DNA of 64,000 bases from Rhabditophanes sp. KR3021 (GCA_963281155.1 CAUJLY010000005.1:1922001-1986000); one strand, 5' to 3'. Positions 47,307 to 60,794 are shown, counted from the first letter of the stretch. A program made the numbers and translations. Notes: generated by a model from the letters alone, not told the origin.

Positions 47307-47980
47307 GAGATTGATTTGGCGATACATTTTAATAATAATTAATAAATGATTTTTCATGCAAGTTCTTTATTTTTTATTTATTCTGAAATTATGTTTGTAA
47401 GAGCTATTGAAACTCGTAAAATGACTTTTGTGTGCAGTTTTTTTAAAAAGTACTTTCAAGTATGTTACATTAAAGTTGCAATTTTTTGAAAGAGTTTGTT
47501 TGTTCTCAGTGAGGTTCTACAATTGAGCATATTTTGAAATGTGTATCAGCAGCTTTGTAAAACACTTGCTTAGAAAAAATATATAAAATTATTTATAATT
47601 ATTCTTTCAAAAAACTCTCTCTGTAAGGAATCGGCAAAAAACAATAAACGCTCATTTAAGATGGCAATAATAGATAATAAATATATTCCGCAACTAGTAG
47701 CTATTACACTCTAATGTATCGTACCATGTCATTTTCGTATGAATCTCTCGGTGCTACGATTTGATGGAGTTGAAATATCTGGTCTTACATGTGATCATGA
47801 TATTGTATTAATTGAAAAGTCATTAATTGCAGCAAATATCTAAGTATCTAACGAAATTAGTTATTCTGTACTAGCATCAAAAAAGAACATCTTGTCAATC
47901 CTTCAAAATTTGTAGAGTTAAAAATAAAATTAATAGTTAGAACAAATATAGATGTTATTTATTAGACAATGCAAAATAAA
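47307..47980. other. convergent intergenic region
   Basis: 674 bp between the 3' ends of the secreted orphan (plus) and POLR3K (minus). AT-rich; no coding or RNA gene seen. Confidence 0.45.
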
Positions 47981-48351
47981 TCATTCCTTCCACCTATGAC
48001 AGCATTCATTAGCAGCACACCTATAGAAAATTGTCATTGGTTCATCGGCACTTCTAGTTTGTAATTGCATAAAATAAGCGCGCCCTCCTCCGCATTTTTG
48101 GCACTTTTCATCTGTAATTTGGGCATTTTCCCATGAACTTGGACCTCCTAGTACTTCATCCATATCTTTAAGTTCAGGATACATGCGACTTCTTATCTAA
48201 AAATAATTGCTTTTAGATAAATTTAAATTTAACTTACTTCCCCATCTATTCCTTGCTTGTATGAGCAATTGACGCATTTTAGGATATTTCCATATTGCTT
48301 GAATTCAGCAACTTGTAATAAAGTACCACATTCAGGACAAAATAACAACAT
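47981..48351 (-). CDS. POLR3K: RNA polymerase III subunit RPC10 (C11)
   Basis: Exons 48351-48238 and 48196-47981 encode 109 aa (human 108). The N-terminal zinc ribbon has CPECGTLL and [19 protein letters not shown] and the C-terminal TFIIS-type ribbon follow: [20 protein letters not shown], then EPMTIFYRC and the final Cys/His residues. The SADEP hairpin carries the acidic Asp-Glu tip that stimulates intrinsic RNA cleavage by Pol III; it is intact. This subunit is needed for Pol III termination and re-initiation. TFB1M lies 285 bp upstream on the same strand. Confidence 0.96.
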
Positions 48352-48635
48352 TTTACAGAATTAAAAGTATTTTAAAAAACTAAACTTTCGAGAAGAAAAA
48401 CTTGATGTGGTTGGAAAGAAGATACTTAAAAAGAGCAGTTGTTAAGAATAATTTGGGAGTACAACTGTTAAATGATATTTACAAAATAAATTCTGGAGAT
48501 AAATAACAGATTTTATGAGTTTGGTTAATGCATTCCTTTTCAGTATTAAGGTTTATTTCGTGACAAAATGATTTTGACTTCAAGCTAACTGCCTTCAATT
48601 AAAGGGATAAAAATTACTTCTTTAACAACAAAAAT

Positions 48636-49775
48636 TCAATTTATTAGTATTTTAGACTCTTTAAAACTAATCCCATCTTTCTCTAACAAATTATAACTAT
48701 TGTGTAGCAATGGTGGGAAAAGATTCTCTTTACTTTGCAAAGACTCCAATGTATCCTTAACTCTTGTATAATCATAAATAAATAAACCCGGTATTTCCAG
48801 ACATTGTTTTTCATACACTTGACAAATATCTGAGAATTCTTGCATTCCAAGTTGATAAGAAACAGCTCTTGAACTGATTCCACATTTTTCCAGAAGGCTA
48901 TTAGCCAAATCTTTTGATAATTCTTCTGGATAGAAAGTCTTGATACATTTGATGATGTTTTTCTGTCTGTAATGGAAGATATGCCTCGCTACCTTTTCAA
49001 CTACTTCAAATGAGCAAGGTATCAAAGGTTCGATTCTTGGAACAAATTTGACTACACCTACGTTTACTTTTGGTGCAGGTACAAAGCACCCTCCTGGAAT
49101 TTCAAAAATATATTCAGGCTCACTAATATATTGAGACACAATTGATATTCTCGATCTATCATCTGTATCAACTGGCGAACATATTCTTCGAGCCACTTCT
49201 GCTTGGAACGTTAATGTTAGTGGGACCCTGCCGAATTTCCAAGCTCCTCTTCTGTATGACATATCTCTCAAATACTTTATGATGAGAGGACTTGCGATAT
49301 TAAAAGGAAGGTTTCCGATGATGTGGAAATTATTTATCTTCCTGTCGTCTAGCCACTCGCTCTTTTCATTTTCATAATCTTTCCACACATCAGCTATATC
49401 CGTTTTGAGAATGTCCTGTCGATGAATTTTCATTCTCCCCTCTGCAGCTTCAGCAACATGCTTCAACAATTAATATTAATAAATTCCATTTATTTAAAGG
49501 GAACTTACTTGGAGTGGAGGAATAAAGCGCGAATCAAGTTCAATTACATTCAATGATCTGCAATTCCTCTCCAAAATCGCTCTAGTAATTCCGCCAGGTC
49601 CTGGACCAATCTCAATTACATGCGAATTTTCAGTAACTCCAGCTTTCCGGGCGATTTTTCGAGTTAGATTCATATCCATCAGGTAGTTTTGAGATAGTAT
49701 CTTCTTTGCCTTTAAGCGGTACATGTAAATAAAGTCCCTCAATGAAGGCAAAGGTGGAAGCCGGAACATATTCAC
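48636..49775 (-). CDS. TFB1M: mitochondrial 12S/18S rRNA dimethyladenosine transferase
   Basis: Exons 49775-49509 and 49460-48636 encode 363 aa (human 346). The KsgA/Dim1 fold is clear: LSQNYLMD (family N-terminus), SAM motif I in VIEIGPGPGGITRAI, LNVIELDSRFIP (motif II), and the catalytic motif NLPFNIASPL. VPAPKVNVGVV is also typical. The enzyme dimethylates two adjacent adenines in the 3' hairpin of the mitochondrial small rRNA and is needed for ribosome assembly. The C-terminal tail past residue ~320 is unlike the vertebrate protein. Confidence 0.94.
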
Positions 49776-50017
49776 AAATACTCTCTAGTCTAAAACAAAA
49801 GTAAATTAGTGAGCTAGTTTTTAAAATAAATTGTTTAAAGGAAAGAAATTGGTATGTTGTACCTTCACAATTATTAAGCAAGTAAATTAGACAAAAATAC
49901 CAAAAGTCTTTTTATTAAAAATAGACATTAATAAATAACAAAAACATAATGTATAATAAGTACATGAAATTGGACGATTGGAACAAGATCATGACAAGAA
50001 AAGACTTTTTCAATAAT

Positions 50018-51497
50018 CTAATTGAAAAGAGCACTGCCACCTCCGAATTCCTTTTGTTCTTTGACAAAGGATTCGAAATATTGGTAGATGATTGTGACGG
50101 CAAGCAAGATTCCAGTTCCTGATCCAATGGCTCCTAGGAAGTCTGCGACGACTGATAGGGCTCCAATGCATAGACCTCCGAAGGCGGCTGCAGTTGGGAT
50201 ATATCTGTTCAATTCATGAACGGTGGAGGTTTCGCGGTGTCCGGCCATTACCATGTTGGAGTCTCTTAGTTGTTTGGCAACATCTTTGGCTGAGGATCCT
50301 GAAACATCGATCCAAGTTTTTGAGAAGAAAGCGCAAGATCCGAGCATGAACGAGATGTAGAAGATGGTGTGGAAAGGATCTGCGATGATGGCGTAGAAAG
50401 TTGTTGGTGGAGAAAGGTAGTAACATAGACCTCCAGTAGCGAAGTTTCTTGAGGCACCTTCAGCATCAGTCCATTTTCCCAAGATATTGATGAAGAAGTT
50501 ATCTCCGAATTTGGTTGTCAACATTTGAGAGATAACGAACAAGTTGGATACAAAAGCGGATTGTAGGATGATGGGGATGTTGGAGGTATAGAAAAGCTTA
50601 ATTGGGTAGAATGACTTTTGCCCACGGTATTTGGAACTTTTGATTGGAAGATCGACGCGGAATCCTTGGAAGTAGATTACGATTGCAAAAACAAAGACAG
50701 TTGACAAAAGACTTCCCAAATTTGGAAGATGGGGACGGTAAAAAGCCTCGTGAAGGGCCTTGAACTTGTCTTGGCGGGTGGTAATCAAATGGAAGAAAGC
50801 AATCAATGCTCCTTCGAATTCAGTTCCACGTCCTGTGTTAACAGTTGTAATGGACAAAGCTCTCCAAACAATTGTTTCGCAAACATTTGTTGCAATGAAG
50901 AGTGAAATCCCAGATCCCAATCCATATCCTTTTTGGAGTAATTCGTCAAGCAAAAGAACAATCAAAGATGCGAAAGTCAATTGGACAACAATCAGAAGTG
51001 AAATTCCAAGTCCGATTGAGGCTGGGTCTCCGTACATTCCTGACCAGACATACAAGATAGCTTGCCCGACTGTGATGATCATTCCAAACAACTTTTGGGC
51101 TCCATTAAACAAAGCTCTTTCTTTTGGTGAATCTCCTACTTCGATAAGTTTGGCTCCAGCCAACAATTGCATAATCATTCCTGAGGTGACAATTGGAGAG
51201 ATACCTAATTCCATCAATGTTCCACGATTCGATGCCATGATAACACGTATCCAATACAAAGGATCGGCAGATTCAGATGACATGATTCCATAAAGAGGAA
51301 TTTGACAACATGCCAAGAAAATCAACAAAGTTAGAGACGTCCATGTCACCTTTTCTTTGAAAGTTACTTTTCTCGTTGGTTGAGCGATCTCCGGTACCAG
51401 TCCGCAGAATGGACTTATAAACTCGAGAAATTTAACTAAAACGATCCAAGAGCATTATTATTATAAATATTAATAAAAATTTAAACTTACATCCCAT
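50018..51497 (-). CDS. SEC61A: Sec61 translocon alpha subunit
   Basis: Exons 51497-51491 and 51435-50018 encode 474 aa (human 476). The first coding exon is only 7 nt (ATGGGAT), and the split Phe codon leads into [19 protein letters not shown]. The ten-helix SecY/Sec61 core is strongly conserved: [40 protein letters not shown], the [14 protein letters not shown] loop and [18 protein letters not shown]. It forms the ER protein-conducting channel. Codon choice and wobble-position GC look higher than in neighbours, as expected for a highly expressed gene. Confidence 0.97.
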
Positions 51498-51933
51498 ATT
51501 TAATTAAATATTACTTTATAGGTCAGTCGTTGTTGGTGCGATTGCAAGTAATGAACGAATGAAGTGTAAGAAAAGATGTGGTGACGACTGTTGCAATTCG
51601 ATCTTGTATACGCCAACAAATTTCCAGATGAGAAGAACTCGATGATGAGGAGGTTCGTTGTTCTACCAAATTGAATAATTTGGATAACGTCCCTTTGAGA
51701 AAAGTGTGCTCGACGTGTACCATACTTCGATGCGACCTAATGTTTGGTGTGTATGCACGTACAGTCTGTGCATATTTTTGTTACGTTGGGGATGTATGAG
51801 TATTTGTCGAATGCCAACACTTATAATTACACATATACAACACAGCATTTATTTGATGTAAACAATATTTCATTTAAAAAGGAATTTATTAATAATAACA
51901 ATACACGTACATTACAAATAAAATTAAAATTAT
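51498..51933. other. spacer between LRCH and SEC61A
   Basis: 436 bp holding the LRCH 3' UTR and SEC61A promoter on the minus strand. Short open frames on both strands have no features. Confidence 0.45.
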
Positions 51934-54589
51934 TCAAGCAATATGTGTAACTTTTCTGCCCAAATTTTGATTTCCATCTTCCTGTTTGAATATTCTGTTC
52001 AATGCTATAACCGTCTGAGCAATTTTTGCAATGTTCTTTTTGTCAACAATATCTCCTGGACTGCACAAGTTAATCTGAAAAATATTATGAGTTCCCTTTT
52101 AATATTAAGTATGAGTAATATCTTTCCCTTTTCAACAAGTATTAACAAACGGTAAATAGTAAATATTTCACGCTTATTCATATTCGCAATAATAAACAAA
52201 AACAACACCTAATGAAAGGATTGTGATCAGAAAGGTGGTAAAAATGGCTCTGGAAGGCTGAAATAATCAAAAAAGATATTTAATTAAAATACTAATCGAC
52301 TGTTAGGATAGATTTAGACACAATTTTAATCACATTCAAATAAGGGTTGAAAAGGGAAAAATATTAAACAACACACATTTTACTAAACAATATCATTTTT
52401 AACAAACCTCTGAAACTCCTAATTTTTTGGCTGAGTTAACAAAGTTCTCTGCATTCTTTTTAGCTTTTGGCAATGGAAGTGGTTGAGATGGTGAAATGGA
52501 AGACATTACTGTGATTGATCTTGGCTTTAATTTGTTCACGAAATTACACAAAAGGACCCCAGATGCCAAAGTACTTGAAATATCTCCTTTTCCATTTGAA
52601 TTTCCTTTGGGGCTTAATATTTTGCTCATTACTTCGATACTTGAATCAGAACTGTTTTCATGGCTATTGCTTGAATTACTGGTGTTTGCACTACTATTGG
52701 GCGTTGATGAACGTGATGAAACAGAAGAAGATGTCCTTGTTGAGGATACTTTTGGTAATCTGGATGTAATAATTGGTGTCGGTTTAATTAATTTTGGAGA
52801 AACTGAATCCTTCTTAACTAGCAATGTGGATTTTGATGGAGATGGGGGAGCCAATTTGGACATCCCAGCAGATGGTCTCATCAATCTAGACGCTGGTGCT
52901 ACAATTCCGGGAGTAGTTTTTGTAGAGATATTAGAAGAATCTACTAATACACAATTTCCGCAATCCAGCAAACTTTTTTCATTCTCTTTCGAAGAGAGAG
53001 TTACTTCGGCTGATTCAATTGGAGCTTTTTCAATTACTATTTCCTTGGCTGGAGATTTAGGTGGTTTGTCAGTAACGATAATACTGGATCCTTCAATTAT
53101 TGTGGATTCAGTTATATAAACACACGCTAATTTTGTATACATTGAAGCTTCCATTTCATTTGACTCCACCATATTATTGTTCTTAATATCTTTTTCTTCG
53201 TTCACATTCATTTCGACTTCCTTTAACTTGAAGTTGTTGTTCTTAATGTCTTTGCTCTGTTCTGCCATTTCTTCGTAAGTTTTTAATACTTCATCTAACA
53301 ATGACAAATCCCGTTTCAAATCTTTTGGTAAGTGAGGTGTTAAGGCAACTCCCTCATCCTCATTACTAATAGTTCCGAGTGATCCACTTTTTGGTATTTC
53401 TCGTTTGTTTCTGCAAATTGGCGATTTTATTTTACCACCCTCATCTATACTTTCCAATGAATTGCGTGACAATTGCAATTCAAAAGAATGTCTTTGATCA
53501 TCTCCAGTCGAAGTATAACCAGAATCACTACTATTCAAAGCTGCAAACCGTTTAGCCTTGGCTGCAAGTCTCTCCGCATTCTTGGGTCTTCTAATTGTTG
53601 CATTAATAAACGAATTTCTGTTTGTACTCCAATCTGTGTAATTTCCTCGATAATTAACATCCGAACTAACAGCACTTTGCAAATACTTAAAAATATGTTC
53701 ACGTCCTTTCATAGCTATTTCGATAGGAGGTGACTGTAATGGATTGTCATTAACATACAAGTGGATCAAAGATGACATTGAGCAAAGCTCAACGGGCAAA
53801 TCAGTCAGCCGATTGCCAGTAACATTTAAAGTGTAAAGCTCTAAAGACACTATCTCGGATGGTAAAGCGTCCAGTTTGTTACACATCAAATTAAGTACCC
53901 TTAATTGCTTGAGCAATGAAATACTAGTTGTAATGGATGTCAGTTTGTTTCTGCTTAAATCAAGCTCTTGCAAAGTCTCTCCAGTTTGAACAATATCTCC
54001 TGACAAAGTGTCTAATTTGTTATTTGAAACGTTCAATACTTCTAATGGCAATTGAAATAAAGAGCATGGCAAAGCCGTCAAATTGTTTGAACTTAAGTCT
54101 AAATACTTCAAACACTTTAATCCATCCATGTTCTTTGGCAATAGACAAATAACATTATTTGCTAAGATGAGAGTTTCCAAAAATTGCAATTTAGTTATTA
54201 TGATTGGCAGTTCATTAAACCGATTATTAGACAAATCTACAATTACCAAATCGGAAATATCATATTTGGAAATGAAACAATCCGGAAATTCTGTTAGCTT
54301 CTTTCCATTTAATTGTAAGGCCCCGCATAAATAAGCTTCCTCAATTAATTTTTCAATTGATCTATTGTTGGTGCTTAGTTGATTAGTGTCCGGGTTGAAC
54401 AAGAAATTGTTTTGACTGCCATTTTGTAGAAAACCCAGAGAATGGGTGAATGAGCAAGATGGTCGTGAGTTTGCCAATTCACCAGTCAAGGAAGGAGTAT
54501 TTGTACCGTTAGAAGTTATTGGAAGCCCCGATAAACCTCCCACGGTACGTATTTTATTTGGTAGCCAAGACGTCGTCGTGATGATTAAT
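51934..54589 (-). CDS. LRCH: LRCH protein (leucine-rich repeats plus calponin-homology domain), 5' end unresolved
   Basis: Exon 54589-52408 and last exon 52074-51934 give 773 aa plus a missing start. No ATG lies in frame after the acceptor at 54590, so a short first exon must be further upstream. About nine LRRs follow (LVIVDLSNNRFNELP, LKYLDLSSNNLTALP, LQELDLSRNKLTSI). A long Ser-rich linker comes next, then the CH domain starting SGVLLCNFVNKLKPRSI, which continues across a 333-nt intron from SAKKLGVSE to INLCSPGDIVDKKNIAKIAQ. The join is phase 0 and restores CH sequence. LRCH proteins bind DOCK GEFs and the actin cortex. A hydrophobic 49-nt stretch in the last intron (52210-52258) does not keep frame. 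Confidence 0.85.
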
Positions 54590-57500
54590 CTGAATGATTA
54601 AAAATAATTAAATCTTTATTGATGATTAAAAGCGATAAGAAATATTAATAATAATTTACGAACGACGTATTTAGACGTTTATTCTCAACACATATCAATA
54701 AATACCTATATTATCATTTTATTTTAGTCAACATTACAGATATGAAATAAGCTGATTCGATTATTAACAGACACATAGAAATTTTATTTATTAAACATTC
54801 AATATGCTCATAATAAATGAAATTATGCGAAATAATATAATTGCGGAAAATACCACAAACAATGAACCTTTTACACACTATTAAATTCGATCAAATAAGT
54901 TAGGGATCATTTAAAATATAAGATGGTTTTTTGTAACAAGTGATGAGAATTTTCATTAATCGACTTTAGTATAATGCATGCATAGTAGTGTAATAAAGGA
55001 GAAGCTTTTATAGTCATAATATTTTGGACCAATAGGTTCAATTATTACGAACGTACAAAAGTATTACAAGAGACTTGTGCAAAAAGTATGGTAAACGGGA
55101 GAAAAAACGATATAAAATGTGAGAGAAAGTTTGTCTGTTTAACAAATTGGATCGGCTTACTAAATGAATGAGATCTTTGTGACAGCTGTATTTATGATTT
55201 GCCAATGAAAGAACCATTTTTCATTCTAATTAATCAAATAACGTTCAGAACGGCACTATATACTGCCACTCAACTATCCTATCATCAGCTGGCTTTCCCT
55301 CAAAATGACCATCTTATCGAAACAGACAAACATCCTGGACCCTAGAGTATTCAAATGATGATAAAGTGAAATTTAGTTAGCATAAAAATGCGGCATTAAT
55401 ATTCTATACTAATTTCTTTTAACTAAATAACTTTAAAAACTTTGTCAATGCCTTCACATTCAACAAGCTGCATATTAAATTTCAGTAGCTGTTAACAAAG
55501 ATATATATAAACTGTAAAATAGTAGTACGTTTTGATGAAAAATTCTGATAATAGAACTGACGTTGGGTTACAGATCAAATAAAAGATAATGACATGCATT
55601 ATATTTGACGCTCTTAAATGACTCAAAAATAAAACAACTATTATTGTTTGTTAGTTTATTTAGCAAAATATGTGATGGACATCATTAAGTCTCTTTTGAT
55701 GATGAATAAAAAATTAATCTATTTAGAAAGGAAACTAAAAAATGGCGTTGGTCTAAAAATATATACGACTAAATGTTTTTATATTTACAATACATTAAAT
55801 TGAATGCCGATTTAATCGAAAGCGTACACCTCCAAATTAATAACAAATAAAACGATTTCCTTTATGTATTATTTACCAAAATATTGCATCTATATTTACT
55901 CATAAACATTAGATTCAATTAGTTAGTAAAATATTTTATAAATTGAATGATTTATTTTATACTATACTCATGAAAAAGTGTTTGGAAACATTACAAATGC
56001 ATTGATATAAAAAGGTTGAGCGTTTACTATAAAAATGTAAGAAAAATTTATTTATGTGTTAACAGCAAACCACACACACTCATTTTTGTGTATTTAATAT
56101 ATACAATCAAAGTTTCACAGACCAAGTAATCTGATCAACTATACACAGGGTACAGCGATATCTATCTCCTAAAGCACAATAACTTGTATTTTTTAGATCT
56201 AAACAATTTTACAATTTTTTTATAATAATCTTTACATTCAATTAATCACTATTCCTCATATCCAAGGTAACTACTGAAAAACAACATATGTTTTTGATTA
56301 TCAAGATGAACCAAAAAAATATTAACTAATTTTGATGAATACAAGTAATTTAGATGAATTTGATGGAATATGTATAGTAGGTAGAGAAGATACTAAAATG
56401 ATTTTCTATTTTATCGACACCTCAAAACAATTAATCTTAAACAATCTTTTATGGTTCGTGTAAGACGAAGGTAGATGCTATTTACTCATTCCAATGTTTA
56501 TATTTGTATATGCGTATATTTAAGATGGATGTATTTAATGATAGCTGACATATTTGGGAACAGATGTAAACTGATGGCAAGAGTATGAATAAAAAGTCTT
56601 TATAATTTAGCATATCCCTACCAAATGATGATATTTTAGAATGGATAAATTAAGCACAAAATATTGCCTTTATTTTTTGGTTTTTTGAACGAAAATATCT
56701 TAATCGCTGTCAGTAGCCACAAAAGTTCACTCATAAAATTTGTTTAATCATAAAAATTTGTTCAATCTTTTTACAAAATCAAGTTGTCTTTGTTGATTGA
56801 AACACGTAACCTTCAACAAAACCATCAATTTAGTATGTAAAACATGACAATGGCTATAATTAAAATTATCTCAACATATATAAAACAATATTGAATATTT
56901 GAATTCTTCCTTACATAATCCTCAATTAAATAAATTTGCATCATTTTTTGATGGCAGATGCTTAGCAAAGTTGTAAATGATATACTTCTGTGTCGGAATA
57001 ATATATTAAATTTGCATTCTCTGCTTCAATGCTTTTAAAAAATGAAAGGAAAGTAATTATATAAACTAGTAAGTGTCTTATTAGCAGTTATTAATGATTA
57101 TTATTAAAAATAATAGAATTTAAAACAAACAAGTATCGCCTCAGCAAATTATGATTTTGTTATCAATTTAAGAGATATGTCTTATTGAAAGGCAAACTTT
57201 TGTTAAAATAAATCGTACCAAAAGGGTATAATAAAATTTGCAATAGCGAAAAGATATATATTCATCACACATATAAAGGCGTCATACTCGTCTTTTCCAA
57301 AGAATAAGTTATCTTATGGCGGAAACTTTAGTTTAAGCTTTTATGTGACCTAGTATAAGTAAAATTAACATGGCTATTTATAAACTGGTCTGATTAATAT
57401 AAAAGAGTGCGTAAAGTGATTTAATGAGTCTAATCTTTTGACGTTTCTAAGATTTATGGTTCTCTGCAGAGATAGAATTGTATGAATTTTGGACATAAAG

Positions 57501-58448
57501 TTTTAAAGATTGTGAAATGGGAAATATGATATATTTTTATTTGAGTTATGAGAATAAATCTTGGGTACGCTTTAAATATATTAGTAAAAATCAAAGACAA
57601 GTTGATGTGAAAAATTGATTTCGAAAAATGAACTAACATGAAGGCATTTTTGACAGTAGGTATAGATAGAGATGTTCTTTGTTTCAAATGCATTACTTTT
57701 AAAACGAATAAATACGGACGGACACAAAATACTTAGTATATAGTTAAGAGTAAAAGAAACAATGTCATCATCACCTCGGCATACTTTGACACAAAGTCAC
57801 ATTTATCAGACGGCACAGTACTTACAGAATCAAATTTATTTGTAGTTTTAACAGTTTTCAGTAATTAACAAAGACAACTGTAGTTCTTGAGAATGAGTAA
57901 AGTCAAATAATATATCCGAGTGTGCATTAACAAAAAAAGTAATCTTTTTTAATGCCCGAATTCATTAACTCCACTAGTTCTTTATGACCTTTGAGATGTC
58001 AAAGTGAGATAAAGTATATTTAAGATTTATATCTAATAGTAAGGAATTTTACTTTTTTTGTTATTGTAAATACTTTCGTTGGTGTTATAAAAAGGGGATA
58101 TTTGTTGAGTGAATAAAATGTCTCTTTAATAAATAGGAGGTTTATACCCAAATATTATGCAAGCAAACGAACAGAGTCCGTTATGCCACGGTCAGTTTTG
58201 TACTTTTAATAAAAACTTATCGACCTAGTTGTTTTTTAATGGTGCTGCTTCTGTCTATCCCTGTTACCATTTAACAACGCAATTTTAAAATGCTGTATAA
58301 GTTAAAAGTGGTGACAATTTCTAAATTTATACACGTTCCCATAATGAAAAAATCAGTTTGTATAAGTTTTATTATAGTAAATGCAAATAGCAATGTTAAG
58401 AATATGTTCTAAAAAGCACTTTATTTTTATAGCAAAATAAATTAATAT
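54590..58448. other. 3.9-kb gene-poor region, probable LRCH 5' intron/regulatory DNA
   Basis: The largest empty stretch in the window. It is very AT-rich with dense stops. The LRCH model needs a first exon somewhere on the minus strand here, so part or all may be intron and promoter. The only sizeable frame (57454-57693, minus, 79 codons) is low-complexity with no domain. I see no tRNA-like, snRNA-like or repeat-element structure. Confidence 0.45.
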
Positions 58449-59097
58449 TCAACGATGATAGGGTCTTTCGTATTTTGAAGTACCTTCAGCGTTGAACATA
58501 AAACTCCATATTTGTGAATCACCCATCTTTAAGAAATACAAATCCTGGTTTAATTGGAAAATAAATTTCATCAAATTTTTTCTTTGTAGTATTATGCAGA
58601 TTAGGAACATTAAAAAGCCTACACTCACGAAGACAGAACCGGTTATTATGAATTCTTGTTCTTCTTGTTGTGTCAGGATTATTATGCCAGATACCATTAA
58701 TAAAATTCCTCCGATGAAGAGAACGGCCATTGCAAGAACTGTTCTCATGCTACTGGGACCTTTTTTCCGATTTTTCTTGGTGATTTCTTTTTTGGTAAAA
58801 ACGGGTGTTTCCATTTGTTCGAGAGAATCATCTCTTGATAAGGAATATTTTCTCTTCGGATAAGTTAAATTCGTCTTAATTGAACTCGGAGATAATGGCT
58901 AAAAAGCACGATCATATGACAATGACTCAGTTAAGTAAATACAATAAATTTACCTGATTTGAAATAGGACTTTGATTAACATCTATGCTTAATTCTCTTA
59001 AATCATAAATAGTACGTCCATTTGCCAATTCCTCATCTCCTGGATCCAATGAATAATTGACATAAGCCTGAGCCTCACGTTTAGGAATCTGAGGCAT
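58449..59097 (-). CDS. two-TM membrane protein, function unknown
   Basis: Exons 59097-58954 and 58898-58449 encode 197 aa. The cytosolic N-terminus (~95 residues) is polar with Tyr and Ser sites (AQAYVNYSLDPGDEE) and a basic patch before the membrane (KKEITKKNRKKGPSS). Two closely spaced TM helices (AMAVLFIGGILLMVSGIIIL and TGSVFVSVGFLMFLICIIL) form a hairpin with a short QQEEQEF loop. The tail is soluble and ends KYERPYHR. Hairpin proteins of this plan include PIRT-like modulators, but sequence similarity is not evident to me. Confidence 0.65.
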
Positions 59098-59731
59098 CGC
59101 AAAGTCTGAATATATTTGAGTCTCTCAGGTTGTATGCTTTAACAAAATGAAAATTGGACCCCCAAAAGACATGGTTATCATATTGTTTGCTTATGAGCAT
59201 TGAGTAATCAGTCAAAATCGATTAAACAAACATAAGCCTTACTTCCTGGAATAAGTGTGAACATTTTGTTACAAGTTGTAAGAATAGACTTTAGCTAAGT
59301 AAAACTGGATCAAACAAATTTTGACGTTTTTGTTCCTTTGTATTTTTTGGAATCAAATGCGATTGATAGAAGGGTGATAGTTGCAAAAAATTAAATTTAT
59401 TAAACTATGTCAATTGCAATAATGTGTTTTAATAAATCTGGAGATTTAAGCTACCGAAATTTTTTAGCTTAAAAAGGATTGGTACTTGTATTTTTGTTTA
59501 TCAAATATTACGAAATGTTACAGAACTATATGTTTATTTTGATAAATAGAAAGACATCTCCAATTATCTTAAATACTTATTTTGTTTGATTAAATTGCTT
59601 TCAAAGCATGTATATTTTGTCTCTGACAATTAATTTGTCACTTTGAAGTGATCTCAGAACGAACCATGGCTGTTGGAATGTCGTAATAATACAGATTCAA
59701 AGCAAAAAGTTTATTTTATTAATATTTTAAA
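59098..59731. other. divergent intergenic region
   Basis: 634 bp, AT-rich, between the two-TM gene (minus) and the NOL8-like gene (plus). No gene seen; promoters expected. Confidence 0.45.
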
Positions 59732-60794
59732 ATGTCAAATCAAGAAAGTTTCGGCGAATCTAAGGAGGCAAAAAGAATATTAGCTAATGAAAAAAGAGAA
59801 GATGCCTTAAAGAGGAAATGGCAAGATGAGGTTGTTAAGAAAAAGGTTATTGCTCAGTCACTGAGCGAGATTGATAATCCTGCTAAAAAGAGAAAACATA
59901 TTGTGTTTAGAGATAGTGACGATGAATCCGAAGCTGAGCACCGTGTAAGTTAGTAAAAATATATTCTTAAATTATTTTATTTAGACGGATATTAAAGATG
60001 AAATGAAACTTTTTAGTGATGATGAAGCAAGTGACGCCGAAGATTTGATCAAAAGTAGGCATGTTGGGAAGAAAGGAGCTAAGCTATTTGCTATTGAGTC
60101 GAAGTTTGGTAATGATGACCGTTTTCAGCTCGATGACAAATTTCTTGACGACGAGGATGACGATGAAGAGGAAGAATTAAACCCCGATGAGACATATGGG
60201 GAAAAATTCGAGAATAAGAACAAAAAATATGAGATGATTCGTCCTTTTTCTAAATTCGATCCAACAAATAAAGAGCATGTTGAATGGATGGCTGCTTACA
60301 AAACTAAAGTCGCGCCAAAAGAGGAAGAAGTCCTTGATAAAGTAGACAAAATAGTTGTTGAGGGGACATATTATGCAGTAAACGCAAATCTAAAAGATGA
60401 ATTAATGACAAAGGAATCAGATGCCCCTTTTTCATTTTTAGCTTCGATTGGACGTCCAGAAGATACTCCTAAATTAGTGAAATCAATTACTGAGGAACCT
60501 CCTGTGGAAAAAACAAATGAAAAGAAAAAACCCGAAAAGGCAAAGTCGGCTCCTGTCAAAACATCAATTAATACAGTCGTTGTAAAAAAGTTCTTCCTCG
60601 AACCATTAGCTTCTGAATATAAATCTATTCTTGCCAACTTTAGAAGAACTCAGAAAGAAGACTTAGTCAACTCGGCATTCAAGAGAGCTCAACCTTCATT
60701 GGACTTGTGTTATCAGCAAGCCAAGAAGAATTTTAAGAAAAAAGATCGTGACTCGCGGTCTGGTCCTTTATTCAATAAGAATGGAAGAAAATAA
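59732..60794 (+). CDS. NOL8: NOL8-like nucleolar protein (C-terminal domain form)
   Basis: Exons 59732-59944 and 59985-60794 encode 340 aa. The protein lacks an RRM and corresponds to the C-terminal third of vertebrate NOL8: GKKGAKLFAIESKFGNDDRF matches the NOL8 pattern GQKLxxLQSRFGTDERF. An acidic stretch (DDEDDDEEEE) and FSKFDPTNKEH follow, like the YDPTKQDH motif. Basic bipartite nuclear signals occur at the start (KRKWQDEVVKKK) and end. NOL8 supports rRNA processing in the nucleolus. UPF0390 follows 147 bp downstream, and NSUN5 after that. Confidence 0.75.

Noticed and set aside
50760..51293. 177-codon plus-strand frame opposite SEC61A
   Set aside because: Antisense of a highly conserved gene with biased codon use; no domain.
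52210..52258. Hydrophobic mini-exon between LRCH CH-domain exons
   Set aside because: Bounded by AG and GT but 49 nt long, so it breaks the frame into the last exon; direct splicing restores the CH domain.
52496..53119. 207-codon plus-strand frame opposite LRCH
   Set aside because: Shadow of the Ser-rich linker; acidic low-complexity product with no start context or homology.
57454..57693. 79-codon minus-strand frame in the gene-poor region
   Set aside because: AT-driven composition, no signal peptide, domain or splice partner.
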